Shown piece by piece: positions 49,115 to 57,967 of a stretch of 64,000 nt of DNA. The DNA is taken from positions 1 through 64,000 of the forward strand of contig JBBRTB010000023.1 of assembly GCA_038244815.1 (NCBI GenBank). The letters are read 5' to 3'. Made by a program: the position numbers and the translations under genes. Origin of the DNA: DASVHS01 sp038244815 (GTDB lineage Bacteria; Acidobacteriota; Thermoanaerobaculia; Gp7-AA8). Within the stretch, counting starts at the first letter, position 1; every line of letters begins with the position of its first letter. The notes beneath the pieces are model-generated. The model saw nothing but the letters and a program-made list of their open reading frames with translations, ran no database searches and had not been told where the DNA came from.

Positions 49115-51393
49115 CGCGCTCGATCCGCCGCGTCGTCGTCATCGGCTCGGGAACGATGGGCGGCGGCATCGCCGCACACTTTGCAAACGCCGGCATTCCC
49201 GTCCATCTGCTCGACGTCTCACAGGCCATCGTCACGGCTTCCGTCGAGCGCATGAAGAAGTCGAAGCCGCCCGCGTTCTTCACACCGGAGACCGCCGCGC
49301 TCGTCTCCGTCGGCAATCTCGAGGAGCACGAGTGGCGAATCGGTGAGGGCGACTGGATCGTCGAAGCGATCGTCGAAGATCTCACTGCGAAGCGCGCGCT
49401 GGTCAAGCGGATCGACCGGCTGCGCAAGCCCGACAGCATCGTCACCAGCAATACCTCGGGGCTGCCGATCGTCACGATTGCCGCGGAGGCATCCGCCGAT
49501 TTCAAGTCGCACTTTCTCGGTACGCACTTTTTCAATCCGCCCCGTTACATGAAGCTCCTCGAGGTCATTCCGACGAAGGAGACGAAGCCCGAGATCACGG
49601 CGTTCGTGCGCCACTTCGCGGAAACGCGGCTGGGGAAAGGCGTGGTCCTCTGCAAGGACACGCCGAACTTCATCGCCAACCGGCTGGGATCGATTTCCGG
49701 CGCGACGCTCGTCGACTTCGTCCTTGCCAACGGCTACACGATTGAAGAGACCGACGCCATCGCCGGCCCGCTGATCGGCCGGCCGAAGACCGCCGCCTTC
49801 CGGTTGCAGGATCTCGTCGGACTGGACGTGGCCGCGTCGGTAGCGACGAATCTCTACGGTCTGATCGAAGGTGACGAATCGCGCGAGGTTCTGCGCTCGC
49901 CGCGGATCGAGAAGCTGCGTAAACAGCAGATGGATCGCGGGCGGCTCGGCGACAAGAGCGGGCAGGGCTTCTACAAAAAAGACGGCAAGTCGATTCAGAC
50001 GCTCGATCTCGAGACGGGCGAGTATCGCCCGCGGCGCGAGCCCGATGTTCCCTCGATCGCCGGGGGGATGAAGATCAGGGATCTGCCGAAGCGGCTGGCC
50101 TTCGTGCTGCAGCAGGATGACAAGGCGGGTGCACTGGCGCGCCACGTGATCTACAGCACCCTGGCGTACGCGGCGCGGCGGGTTCCGGAGATCACGGACG
50201 AACTCGTCAATGTCGATAGCGCCATGCGCTGGGGTTTCTCGCACGAGATGGGACCGTTCGAGTTGTGGGACGCGCTGGGCGTGCGCGCCATCGCCGGGGC
50301 GATGGAGAAGAGCGGCGTGGCCGTGGCGCCGTGGGTGAAGGAAATGCTGGCGCGCGGCCAGGAGCGTTTTTACGACTCGGTGAAGATCGAGGCGGATCCG
50401 CGCTCGATCGGCATCGCGCAGCAGCCGGTCGTGCGCGAGAACGCCAGCGCTTCACTGCGGGACATCGGTGACGGCGTTCTCTGTCTCGAATTCCACACCA
50501 AGATGAACACGCTCGACGACGGCGTGCGGGCCATGATCGCCGAATCGGTCGCGGAGATGGAGCGCGGCGCCTGGAAGGGGATGGTGATCGGCAACGACGG
50601 CCACGACTTCTGCGTCGGCGCGAATCTCGCCGCCGGTCTCACGGAAGCGGAAAGCAAGGATCTCGACCGCGGAGTCAGGGCCATGCAGGACGCGCTGATG
50701 CTCGTCCGCTTCGCGGCCAAACCGGTCGTGGCCGCGCCGTTCGGCCGGACCCTCGGCGGAGGGGCGGAGGTGGCCATGGCCGCCGCGCGGATCGTTGCCG
50801 CAGCCGAGACGTACATGGGGCTGGTGGAGCTCGGCGTCGGTCTCGTTCCGGCGGCGGGGGGCTGCAAGGAGCTGGTGCGCCGCGTCGTTTCGCCGGCGAT
50901 GAAGCGGACGCCGAATGCAGATCCACTGCCGTTCGTGCAGAACGTGCTGCAGACGATCGGCACGGCCAGGGTCTCGACGAGCGCGGAAGAGGCGCGATCG
51001 ATGGGTTTTCTCGGCGCGGCCGATCACGTGGTCATGAATGGCGATCATCTGCTGGCCGAAGCGAAGGCGGTGGTGCTCGATCTGGCCGCGGAAGGCTATG
51101 TTTCGCCGCCGCGGGACAAGAGCTGCTACGCGGCGGGGCGCGACGTCGCCGCGGCGCTTCGGGCCGGAATCCATGCGCTGCAGCAGGGCGCATACATCAG
51201 CGACTACGATGCTCTTCTCAGCACGAAGCTGGCCGCGATTCTCTCGGGTGCAGAGCTCTCCAGCGGCGAGTGGGTGGACGAGCAATACTTCCTCGATCGC
51301 GAGCGCGAGGCCTTCGTGGCACTCTGCCGCGAGCCGAAGACGATCGAGCGCATTCGATTCATGCTGGCCAATGGGAAGCCTCTGAGGAACTGA
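49111..51393 (+). CDS. 3-hydroxyacyl-CoA dehydrogenase/enoyl-CoA hydratase fusion (FadN-like)
   Basis: 760 residues, dehydrogenase first and hydratase second, the order of Bacillus FadN rather than E. coli FadB. NAD-binding VIGSGTMGGGIAAHFANAGI at residues 10-29, FLGTHFFNPPRYMKLLEVIP and LCKDTPNFIANRLG of the dehydrogenase, a second HAD C-terminal lobe around 340-430, then a crotonase fold about 445-660 with NDGHDFCVGANLAAGL and GGGAEVAMAAARIVAAAETY. Performs hydration and oxidation of beta-oxidation. Overlaps its neighbour (ATGA upstream). Confidence 0.92.
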   Translation: MTRSIRRVVVIGSGTMGGGIAAHFANAGIPVHLLDVSQAIVTASVERMKKSKPPAFFTPETAALVSVGNLEEHEWRIGEGDWIVEAIVEDLTAKRALVKRIDRLRKPDSIVTSNTSGLPIVTIAAEASADFKSHFLGTHFFNPPRYMKLLEVIPTKETKPEITAFVRHFAETRLGKGVVLCKDTPNFIANRLGSISGATLVDFVLANGYTIEETDAIAGPLIGRPKTAAFRLQDLVGLDVAASVATNLYGLIEGDESREVLRSPRIEKLRKQQMDRGRLGDKSGQGFYKKDGKSIQTLDLETGEYRPRREPDVPSIAGGMKIRDLPKRLAFVLQQDDKAGALARHVIYSTLAYAARRVPEITDELVNVDSAMRWGFSHEMGPFELWDALGVRAIAGAMEKSGVAVAPWVKEMLARGQERFYDSVKIEADPRSIGIAQQPVVRENASASLRDIGDGVLCLEFHTKMNTLDDGVRAMIAESVAEMERGAWKGMVIGNDGHDFCVGANLAAGLTEAESKDLDRGVRAMQDALMLVRFAAKPVVAAPFGRTLGGGAEVAMAAARIVAAAETYMGLVELGVGLVPAAGGCKELVRRVVSPAMKRTPNADPLPFVQNVLQTIGTARVSTSAEEARSMGFLGAADHVVMNGDHLLAEAKAVVLDLAAEGYVSPPRDKSCYAAGRDVAAALRAGIHALQQGAYISDYDALLSTKLAAILSGAELSSGEWVDEQYFLDREREAFVALCREPKTIERIRFMLANGKPLRN

Positions 51394-51394
51394 C

Positions 51395-51865
51395 ATGGAC
51401 GAGATTGCCGGAGAGCGCCGCACCATGAGCGGCCTGGAGTACATGCGCAAGATCGTGGCCGGCGAGATCGAGGGAGCGCCGATGGCGCGCCTGCTCAACA
51501 TCCGCATCCGCAGCGTCGAGGAAGGCCATGTGATCGTTACGGCGGAGCCGGCCCTCGAATTCGAGAACGGCCTGCACATCGCTCACGGAGGATTCGCGGC
51601 CGCGCTCCTCGACACGGCCCTGGGATGTGCGGCCAATTCCGTGATGCCGGCAGGGAAAGTCTTCACCACGCTGGAAATGAAGATCAATTTCACTCGTGCC
51701 GTCACGCGGCAGACAGGAACGCTGACCTGCAGCGCCGCCGTCCTGCACGCTGGAGCCCGCACGGCCACCGCGGAAGGGCGCATCGTCGACGATGCCGGAA
51801 AGCTCTACGGGCACGGCACGGCCACTTTCATCCTCTTTCGCGACACCTCGGAGGCGAAATCATGA
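51395..51865 (+). CDS. PaaI/hotdog-fold thioesterase
   Basis: 156 residues: GLEYMRKIVAGEIEGAPMAR, ANGLHIAHGG-type central helix (FENGLHIAHGGFAAALLDTA with the conserved HGG), VFTTLEMKINFTRAVTRQTG. Hotdog-fold acyl-CoA thioesterase, probably releasing dead-end acyl-CoAs in this pathway. Starts one base after the previous stop and overlaps the thiolase by 4 bases (ATGA). Confidence 0.9.
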   Translation: MDEIAGERRTMSGLEYMRKIVAGEIEGAPMARLLNIRIRSVEEGHVIVTAEPALEFENGLHIAHGGFAAALLDTALGCAANSVMPAGKVFTTLEMKINFTRAVTRQTGTLTCSAAVLHAGARTATAEGRIVDDAGKLYGHGTATFILFRDTSEAKS

Positions 51866-53031
51866 ACGAAGCCGTCCTCGTGGCGGGCCTGCGCACGGCG
51901 GTCGGCAAGGCGCCGCGGGGCTCGCTGCGTACGACACGTCCGGACGACATGGCGGCGGAGGTGATCGCCGCGTTGATGAAGCGAACGCCTGCCCTCGCCG
52001 CCGATGCCATCGACGACGTCATCATCGGATGCGCGATGCCCGAGGCGGAATCGGGAAACAATGTGGCGCGCATCGCCGCGATTCGAGCCGGCCTTCCCGA
52101 CTCCGTTCCCGCCGTCACCGTCAATCGCTTCTGCTCGTCGGGATCGCAGACCATCGCCATGGCCGCGGAGCGGATCATGGCTGGCATGGCCGAGCAGATC
52201 ATCGCCGGCGGTACGGAGTCGATGAGTCTCGTGCGCGGCAACGGGCGCTTTCGTCCAAATCCCGACCTCATCGAGCACCGGCCGGGCGTCTACCTGGGGA
52301 TGGGACTGACTGCCGAGAACGTGGCCCGTCAATACAACGTCTCGCGCGAAGATGCGGACGCGTTTTCGTTTCGCAGCCACCAGAAAGCGCTCGCCGCGCA
52401 GAAGGCCGGGAAGTTCGCCGACGACGGCATCGTGCCGCTGGACGTCGAGATCGTCGGCGAGAGCAGCCGGCAACGCATCACCTTCGACAAGGATGAGGGG
52501 CCGCGTGCCGACACCACCGTCGAGGCGCTGGCGAAGCTGCGCCCCGTGTTTCACGCCAGAGGCGTGGTGACCGCGGGCAACTCCAGCCAGACGTCGGACG
52601 GCGCGGCTGCCGTGGTGGTGATGTCGCGCCGCCGGGCGGAGGAGTTGGGCTTGAAACCGATGGCACGCTTCATCTCGTTCGCCGTCGGCGGTGTTCCGCC
52701 GGAGATCATGGGCATGGGTCCAACAGTGGCCGTGCCGAAAGCGTTGAAGCTGGCCGGACTGAAGCTCGAGGACATCGACCTCATCGAGCTGAACGAGGCC
52801 TTCGGCGCACAGGCGCTGGCGGTGATGCGCGAGCTGAGCATGAACGAGGAGCGCGTCAACGTGAACGGCGGCGCGATCGCGCTCGGACATCCGCTCGGTG
52901 CCTCCGGCGCGAAACTCACCGTGCAGCTCCTCGGCGAGATGCGCCGCCGCCGCGTGCGCTATGGGATGGTGACGATGTGCGTCGGCGGCGGGCAGGGAGC
53001 GGCGACGATCTTCGAGAATCTGGAGCGCTGA
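51862..53031 (+). CDS. acetyl-CoA acyltransferase (thiolase)
   Basis: 389 residues. Nucleophilic Cys91 in VNRFCSSGSQTIAMAAE, the GGTESMS loop, His343 in GGAIALGHPLGASG and Cys373 in MVTMCVGGGQGAATIFE, the full catalytic triad of degradative thiolases. Cleaves 3-ketoacyl-CoA to acetyl-CoA. ATG at 51862 overlaps the thioesterase stop; the open frame upstream is not coding. Closely followed by the acyl-CoA dehydrogenase. Confidence 0.94.
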   Translation: MNEAVLVAGLRTAVGKAPRGSLRTTRPDDMAAEVIAALMKRTPALAADAIDDVIIGCAMPEAESGNNVARIAAIRAGLPDSVPAVTVNRFCSSGSQTIAMAAERIMAGMAEQIIAGGTESMSLVRGNGRFRPNPDLIEHRPGVYLGMGLTAENVARQYNVSREDADAFSFRSHQKALAAQKAGKFADDGIVPLDVEIVGESSRQRITFDKDEGPRADTTVEALAKLRPVFHARGVVTAGNSSQTSDGAAAVVVMSRRRAEELGLKPMARFISFAVGGVPPEIMGMGPTVAVPKALKLAGLKLEDIDLIELNEAFGAQALAVMRELSMNEERVNVNGGAIALGHPLGASGAKLTVQLLGEMRRRRVRYGMVTMCVGGGQGAATIFENLER

Positions 53032-53038
53032 GGACAAG

Positions 53039-54211
53039 ATGGATTTCGAGCTGCCGCCTGAGTTGATCGAGTTGCGCGATCGCGTCGCCGCATTCGTGCG
53101 CGATGAAGTCATCCCGCACGAACAGAACTTCGATGCCGTCGTGCTCGACGACTTACGCCGGAAAGCGCGCCAGGCCGGCATCTACGGCCCGCAATTGCCG
53201 CCTGAATACGGCGGCCTCGGTCTCGGTACGTTGGCGATGTGCGTGCTGTTCGAGCAGGCCGGCCGAAGCCTCCTCGGTCCGCTGGCGCTGCACTGCGCCG
53301 CCCCCGACGAGGGAAACATGCACCTGCTGTCGATCTACGCCACGCCGGAACAGCGCGAGCAGTACCTGCGACCTCTGGTCGAGGCGAAGATCCGCTCGTG
53401 CTTCGCCATGTCGGAGCCGGCGCCGGGCGCGGGCGCCGATCCGACCATGCTCAGGACGCAGGCCGTACGCGTCGATGGTGGCTGGGAGATCTCCGGACGC
53501 AAATGGTTCGCCACCGGCGCCGAGGGTTCGACGTTCGCCATCGCCATGGCCATCACCGATCCATCAGTACCCGCGCACCGCGGCGTGACGATGTTCCTCG
53601 TGCCGACGGATGCGAAGGGCTTTCACATCGTTCGCTCGGTGCCGACCATGGGCGGTCACGGAACGTTCGGCGGACACGGCGAGATCGACTTCGATCACGT
53701 GCAGGTGCCCGACACCGCGGTGTTCGGCAAGGTGGGCGACGGCTTCAAGATGGCCCAGGTGCGCCTCACGCCGGCGCGACTGACGCATTGCATGCGCTGG
53801 CTCGGCGTGGCGCAGCGGTCGCTCGAGATCGCCATCGATCGGGCCCGGGAGCGCCAGGCGTTCGGCAAGAAGCTCGCCGAGCACGAAGCGGTGCAGTGGA
53901 TGCTCGCCGACTCGGAGATCGAGATTCACGCCTCGCGCATGATGGTCATGCACGCGGCGTGGAAACACGAGCGCGGCGAGGACATCCGTCACCAGTCGTC
54001 GATCTGCAAAGTCTTCGTGGCCGAGGCCATCAACCGAGTCATCGATCGCGCCGTGCAGATCTGCGGCGCGCTCGGAGTATCCACCGATACGCCGCTGGAG
54101 CACTTCTTCCGCGAAGCGCGCGCGTTCCGCATCTACGACGGCCCTTCCGAGGTGCACAGGATGGTCATCGCGCGGAATCTGTTGCGGCCGAGGAAGACTG
54201 ACTCCCAGTGA
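53039..54211 (+). CDS. acyl-CoA dehydrogenase (ACAD10/11-like)
   Basis: 390-residue flavoenzyme. N-terminal helical domain DFELPPELIELRDRVAAFVR and LPPEYGGLGLGTLAMCVLFE, the FAD/substrate segment SCFAMSEPAPGAGADPTM and GRKWFATGAEGSTFAIAMAI, DFDHVQVPDTAVFGKVGDGF, and the C-terminal helices ERQAFGKKLAEHEAVQWMLA and RAVQICGALGVSTDTPLEHF then FRIYDGPSEVHRM. The last region matches ACAD10/11 and bacterial LvaC-type enzymes. Eleven bases before a kinase gene, the pair equals the ACAD11 domain set split in two. Confidence 0.93.
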   Translation: MDFELPPELIELRDRVAAFVRDEVIPHEQNFDAVVLDDLRRKARQAGIYGPQLPPEYGGLGLGTLAMCVLFEQAGRSLLGPLALHCAAPDEGNMHLLSIYATPEQREQYLRPLVEAKIRSCFAMSEPAPGAGADPTMLRTQAVRVDGGWEISGRKWFATGAEGSTFAIAMAITDPSVPAHRGVTMFLVPTDAKGFHIVRSVPTMGGHGTFGGHGEIDFDHVQVPDTAVFGKVGDGFKMAQVRLTPARLTHCMRWLGVAQRSLEIAIDRARERQAFGKKLAEHEAVQWMLADSEIEIHASRMMVMHAAWKHERGEDIRHQSSICKVFVAEAINRVIDRAVQICGALGVSTDTPLEHFFREARAFRIYDGPSEVHRMVIARNLLRPRKTDSQ

Positions 54212-54221
54212 GGCCGTAGCG

Positions 54222-55280
54222 ATGAGCGCCGACACTCGACCGGTCCGCGCCAGCGAGCAGCTCGATTGGCTGCGGATCGAAAAGTACCTTCGGGACGCAT
54301 TGCCACAGCAACCGCAGGGGCCGATGCACGTGGAGCAGTTTCCCGGCGGTCACTCCAATCTGACCTATCTGCTGCGCTTCGGCGACCTCGAGCTCGTTTT
54401 GCGCCGGCCGCCCTTCGGTCCGGTGCCGGCGCGCGCGCACGATATGGCTCGCGAACATCGCCTGCTCTCCGCCGTGCATCCCGTGTTTTCGCTCGCACCG
54501 CGCCCCTGGCTGCTTTGCGAAGACGCGGAAGTGGCCGGGTTTACGTTCTATGTCATGGAGCGGCGGCGAGGCCTGGTGATCCGCTTCGAAGAGCCGGAGG
54601 AAGTGCGCGATCGGATCGAGGTGCGTCGCGGGATCAGCGAGGCCATGGTCGGCACACTGGCATCGCTCCACGCCATCGACATCACGGCGCACGGTCTGGA
54701 CGCGCTTGGCAAACCATCTGGCTTCGTGGCTCGCCAGATCCGCGGCTGGACGGAGCGATGGCATGGGGCGAAGACGAGCGAGGTGCCGGAGATGGAGCAG
54801 TTGGCGGCGTGGCTGGAGCAACGCATCCCTGCCGATCCCCCGCGCCCGGCGCTGGTCCATGGCGACTACAAGCTCGACAACGTGATGCTGGCCGCGAACG
54901 ATCCGAGCCGGCTCGTGGCGGTGCTCGACTGGGAGATGAGCGCCGTGGGCGATCCGCTCATCGATCTGGGCATCCTGCTTTGTTACTGGGTGCACATCGC
55001 GGGCGAGTCGCGCGGGGACGCCATCTCCACGGTGACCACGCGGCCAGGATGGTTCGGGCGCGACGAGATCCTCGATCTCTACGCCGCGCGCACGAACCGT
55101 TCGCTCGATGGGATCGCCCTGTACGAGGTGTTCGCCTTGTTCAAGCTGGCCGTGGTGATCCAGCAGATTTATGCGCGCTTCGCGCGAGGACAGACCGACG
55201 ACCCGCGCTTTGCGGGGATGGACGAGCGCGTGACGATGCTGGCGCGAATAGCGGCATCGATGGCCGGGGGAATTGGATGA
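54222..55280 (+). CDS. APH-like phosphotransferase (ACAD10/11 kinase, LvaA-like)
   Basis: 352 residues of the aminoglycoside-phosphotransferase fold. PGGHSNLTYLLRFGDLELVL supplies the N-lobe with the ATP-binding lysine region, the hinge reads FYVMERRRGLVIR, catalytic loop LVHGDYKLDNVMLA with Asp, and AVLDWEMSAVGDPLIDLGIL with the metal-binding DWE. In ACAD10/11 and in the levulinate system (LvaA), this kinase phosphorylates a 4-hydroxyacyl-CoA that the dehydrogenase then processes. Substrate here unproven. Confidence 0.88.
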   Translation: MSADTRPVRASEQLDWLRIEKYLRDALPQQPQGPMHVEQFPGGHSNLTYLLRFGDLELVLRRPPFGPVPARAHDMAREHRLLSAVHPVFSLAPRPWLLCEDAEVAGFTFYVMERRRGLVIRFEEPEEVRDRIEVRRGISEAMVGTLASLHAIDITAHGLDALGKPSGFVARQIRGWTERWHGAKTSEVPEMEQLAAWLEQRIPADPPRPALVHGDYKLDNVMLAANDPSRLVAVLDWEMSAVGDPLIDLGILLCYWVHIAGESRGDAISTVTTRPGWFGRDEILDLYAARTNRSLDGIALYEVFALFKLAVVIQQIYARFARGQTDDPRFAGMDERVTMLARIAASMAGGIG

Positions 55281-55288
55281 GCGACCGT

Positions 55289-55374
55289 CATTCCGAGCGC
55301 CGGAGAGCGCGAGGAATCTGGGTGGCGGTTCGCGCCCCCGCCCAGATTCCTCGCCGTCTCCGCGGCTCGGAATG
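55289..55374. repeat. 86-bp imperfect palindromic interspersed element
   Basis: CATTCCGAGCGCCGGAGAG and GAGGAATCTGGGTGGCGG in the left arm pair with CCGCCCAGATTCCTCGCCG and GGCTCGGAATG in the right arm, with a short GC loop. A partial AGGAATCTGGGAGGGGCG copy follows at 55380. Palindromes starting CATTCCGAGC...GAGGAATCT are scattered in many Acidobacteriota-like genomes (recollection). Sits between the kinase stop and convergent gene at 55423, so it may also terminate both. Confidence 0.75.
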
Positions 55375-55422
55375 ACTTCAGGAATCTGGGAGGGGCGTCG
55401 CTTTCGCTCTGGTCGTTCGGTC

Positions 55423-55611
55423 TCATTCGTCGCTCGTGCGCACCGACGCGTTCCAGTCGCCGTCGCGGTCGCGCGTCAGCTCCACCTGCCAGGGCTGGCA
55501 GCACACCGGACAGTCCTGGACGAACTCCTGGCGGCTCCAGCCCTCATCCTCGAAGTCGAGGTCGCTCATCTCCCCGCAGTAGGGGCAGCTCACCGGCAGC
55601 GACTCGGTCAT
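55423..55611 (-). CDS. CPXCG motif cysteine-rich protein
   Basis: 62-residue small zinc-binding protein with two knuckles, SCPYCGEM (about 8-15) and DCPVCCQPWQVEL (about 33-45). Matches the CPxCG family of uncharacterised proteins. Stop-start spacing to the lipoprotein gene is 4 bases, so they may share an mRNA. Confidence 0.85.
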   Translation of the reverse strand: MTESLPVSCPYCGEMSDLDFEDEGWSRQEFVQDCPVCCQPWQVELTRDRDGDWNASVRTSDE

Positions 55612-55615
55612 CGGC

Positions 55616-56074
55616 CTACTCGCGCACCGGTCCTTCGAACGAGTAGAAGTAGGAGTCGCCGTTCGAGAGCTCGATCATGCAGCGCAACGTGATGGCGTGA
55701 GACTCGTCGTTGCGCCAGCTGCGGACCAGGCGTCCTGTGACGCGCACGGGAAACAGGTGGTCCTTCCCCGGATCGATCATCTCGTTGAACTTTTGTGACG
55801 CAGGCTGCACCTGAAACGCCCCACTGCCCTCGGGCCGGATGGAGATGCGGATGACGGTGAGCGGGCCGTCGGAGTCATTGCTGACCTCCACCTGAACCTG
55901 AAAGTCGCGTGAGCCTTCGCGATCGGTCAGGGAAGGACTCTCGACCCCGGCGATATCGACGACGATCGGTTGTCCGGGGCCGCCTTCGATGGCCTGTGAC
56001 ACCAGACCGGAGGACGAAGAGCAGGCTGTAACAAATGCAACGGCGAGCGCGGCCAGGGTTGCTGTGTATCGCAC
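55616..56074 (-). CDS. putative lipoprotein
   Basis: About 152 residues. Short n-region, hydrophobic core LAALAVAFVTAC with lipobox Cys about 18 from the GTG start at 56074; an upstream ATG (56122) would add 16 residues before the signal and is less likely. Mature part: PIVVDIAGVESPSLTDREGS, DFQVQVEVSNDSDGPLTVIR, ISIRPEGSGAFQVQPASQKF, which reads as a beta-sandwich (Ig-like). Function unknown. Confidence 0.72.
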   Translation of the reverse strand: MRYTATLAALAVAFVTACSSSSGLVSQAIEGGPGQPIVVDIAGVESPSLTDREGSRDFQVQVEVSNDSDGPLTVIRISIRPEGSGAFQVQPASQKFNEMIDPGKDHLFPVRVTGRLVRSWRNDESHAITLRCMIELSNGDSYFYSFEGPVRE

Positions 56075-56157
56075 GTGAACATTGTCACCCGCATTCCAAG
56101 AAAAGTTCACACTCCGATGCAAACTGTTGGCGATTCTCAGCGTACAAATAGTGAATC

Positions 56158-56400
56158 GTGAACTGCGCGGAGTGTGGGCACCCGGCTGCTGTCCTCCATG
56201 GTGATGTGCCGCTTTGCGGAACGTGCTTCTACAAGCACTCGGTCGTTCGGGCCGACCCTGCCGACGGGGACGACCACCCGCACAGCGACGCGATGTGGCG
56301 TCGTCTCGCCGATGCCATCGCTTCGCTGGAAACGATCGCTGCCCGCATCGCGTCCGACATGAACGAGCTGGTCAGGAGCCGCGACAGCAAGGAGAAGTGA
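56158..56400 (+). CDS. small zinc-ribbon-like protein
   Basis: 80 residues from a GTG at 56158. CAECGHPAAVLHGDVPLCGT and CFYKHSVV supply a C-x2-C...C-x2-C ribbon in the first 26 residues; then a helical stretch (MWRRLADAIASLETIAARIA). No family recognised. Divergent from the lipoprotein gene with 83 bases between them. Confidence 0.6.
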   Translation: MNCAECGHPAAVLHGDVPLCGTCFYKHSVVRADPADGDDHPHSDAMWRRLADAIASLETIAARIASDMNELVRSRDSKEK

Positions 56401-56404
56401 GACT

Positions 56405-56902
56405 CTAGCGGGGGACGGCGATCTCCGCGACCCGTACGACTGGCAGCTTCTCGAGCTCGCCCGGTGCGAGGCGGACCTTGCTCGTACGATTGCCCCCGCC
56501 GATGATGATGGAGTCGCGCTCCAGGACCCGGCTGTCCACGAGCACGGGGATGTTCGCCGGCAATCCGACCAGCGAGACGCCCCCGATCGACTGGCCGGAG
56601 ACCTCCGCGGCTTCCGCCGGCGACGCGAACGACAGCCGCTTTGTCCCCACTTCGGCCGCCAGGCGGTGATTCACGTCGATCTTCGTGTCGGCCCTCACAA
56701 GACAGGCGACGTACTGACGCGGGGTCACTTTCAGCGCCACGAGGATGGCGTTGCACGCGTCTGCGACGGGCACTCCGTAGTGCGCACAGAACTCGGCGGT
56801 GTCGGCCCATTCCTCGCGACAGGGGATGGCCTCGTAGCGGATCGAAGCGTCGTCGAGGGCGGTCCGGACGGAGTGGTGGAGGATCGAAGGTTCGTTCGAC
56901 AT
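56405..56902 (-). CDS. YbaK/EbsC-type aminoacyl-tRNA deacylase
   Basis: 165 residues of the YbaK/prolyl-tRNA editing fold. IRYEAIPCREEWADTAEFCA, ACNAILVALKVTPRQYVACL (with the conserved Lys), AEVGTKRLSFASPAEAAEVS, SIGGVSLVGLPANIPVLVDS. It should hydrolyse mischarged tRNA in trans. ATG 56902 (MSNEPSILHHSV) chosen over a GTG three codons upstream. Confidence 0.88.
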   Translation of the reverse strand: MSNEPSILHHSVRTALDDASIRYEAIPCREEWADTAEFCAHYGVPVADACNAILVALKVTPRQYVACLVRADTKIDVNHRLAAEVGTKRLSFASPAEAAEVSGQSIGGVSLVGLPANIPVLVDSRVLERDSIIIGGGNRTSKVRLAPGELEKLPVVRVAEIAVPR

Positions 56903-56941
56903 ACGTTGCACATTTTAGTGGGCGGGCAATCCGCGCTCGTA

Positions 56942-57920
56942 TCAGCGGTTCACGAGCGCCATGTTCGGGTAGCGGTCTCCCGATGCCGCTCCTTTTGGGG
57001 CGATCTCGTCGATGCGCGCGAGCTCGTCGGCCGTGAACTCCACGTTCACTGCCTCGGCGTTCTCCTCGAGATGGGCGATGGACTTGCTTCCCGGAATCGG
57101 CACGATGTCGTCGCCGCGGTGAAGCAGCCAGGCGATGGCGAGCTGTGCCGGCGTCACGCGCTTCTGCTTCGCCACGCGCTCGATCTCTTTGACCAGCTCC
57201 AGGTTTTTCGCGAAGTTCTCTCCCTGGAATCGCGGTGAATTACGGCGGTAGTCCCCGGCTTCGAAATCGTCGACGGTCCTGTAGCGTCCCGAGAGAAAGC
57301 CGCGCCCGATGGGGCTGTAGGCGACGAATCCGATGCCCAGCTCACGCACCGTGGGCAGGATCTCGTCCTCGCAATCGCGGCTCCAGAGCGAATACTCCGT
57401 CTGCAGCGCGGTGATGGGATGGACCTCATGGGCGCGGCGGATCGTCGATGAAGCCGCCTCGGACATTCCCAGGAAGCGCACCTTGCCGGAACGCACGAGG
57501 TCGGACATCGCGCCGATCGTCTCTTCGATCGGTACGGACGTATCCACACGGTGCTGGTAATAGAGGTCGATCCTCTCCACGCCGAGGCGCTTGAGCGATC
57601 CGTCGCAGGCCGCGCGCACGTACTCGGGGCGTCCGTTCACGCCTTTGAAGCTGCCATCCTCACCCCGCTGATTGCCGAATTTTGTGGCCAGCACGACGGA
57701 ATCGCGCCGTCCGCGAATGGCGCGGCCCACGAGCATTTCGTTCGTGAACGGTCCGTACATGTCGGCGGTATCGAGAAAGTTGACGCCGAGGTCGAGAGCG
57801 CGATGGATCGTCTTGATGGATTGTTCGTCGTTGCGCTGGCCGTAAAACTCGGACATTCCCATGCATCCGAGGCCGATTGCAGAGACTTCGAGGGCTTTGC
57901 CCAGAGTGCGTGTGCGCATA
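56942..57920 (-). CDS. aldo/keto reductase
   Basis: About 325-residue NADPH-dependent TIM-barrel oxidoreductase (AKR13-like). LGKALEVSAIGLGCMGMSEF, LGVNFLDTADMYGPFTNEML (catalytic Asp and Tyr), VLATKFGNQRGEDGSFKGVN (Lys), IDLYYQHRVDTSVPIEETIG (His), VPIPGSKSIAHLEENAEAVN (cofactor loop). ATG at 57920 (MRTRTLGK) fits; one four codons upstream (57932) is possible. The 47-base gap to the divergent REC-EAL gene probably holds both promoters. Confidence 0.93.
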
Positions 57921-57967
57921 AGAGCGCTCATGTAATCACAAATCGAAGCATATAGAATGAGCGCGCT

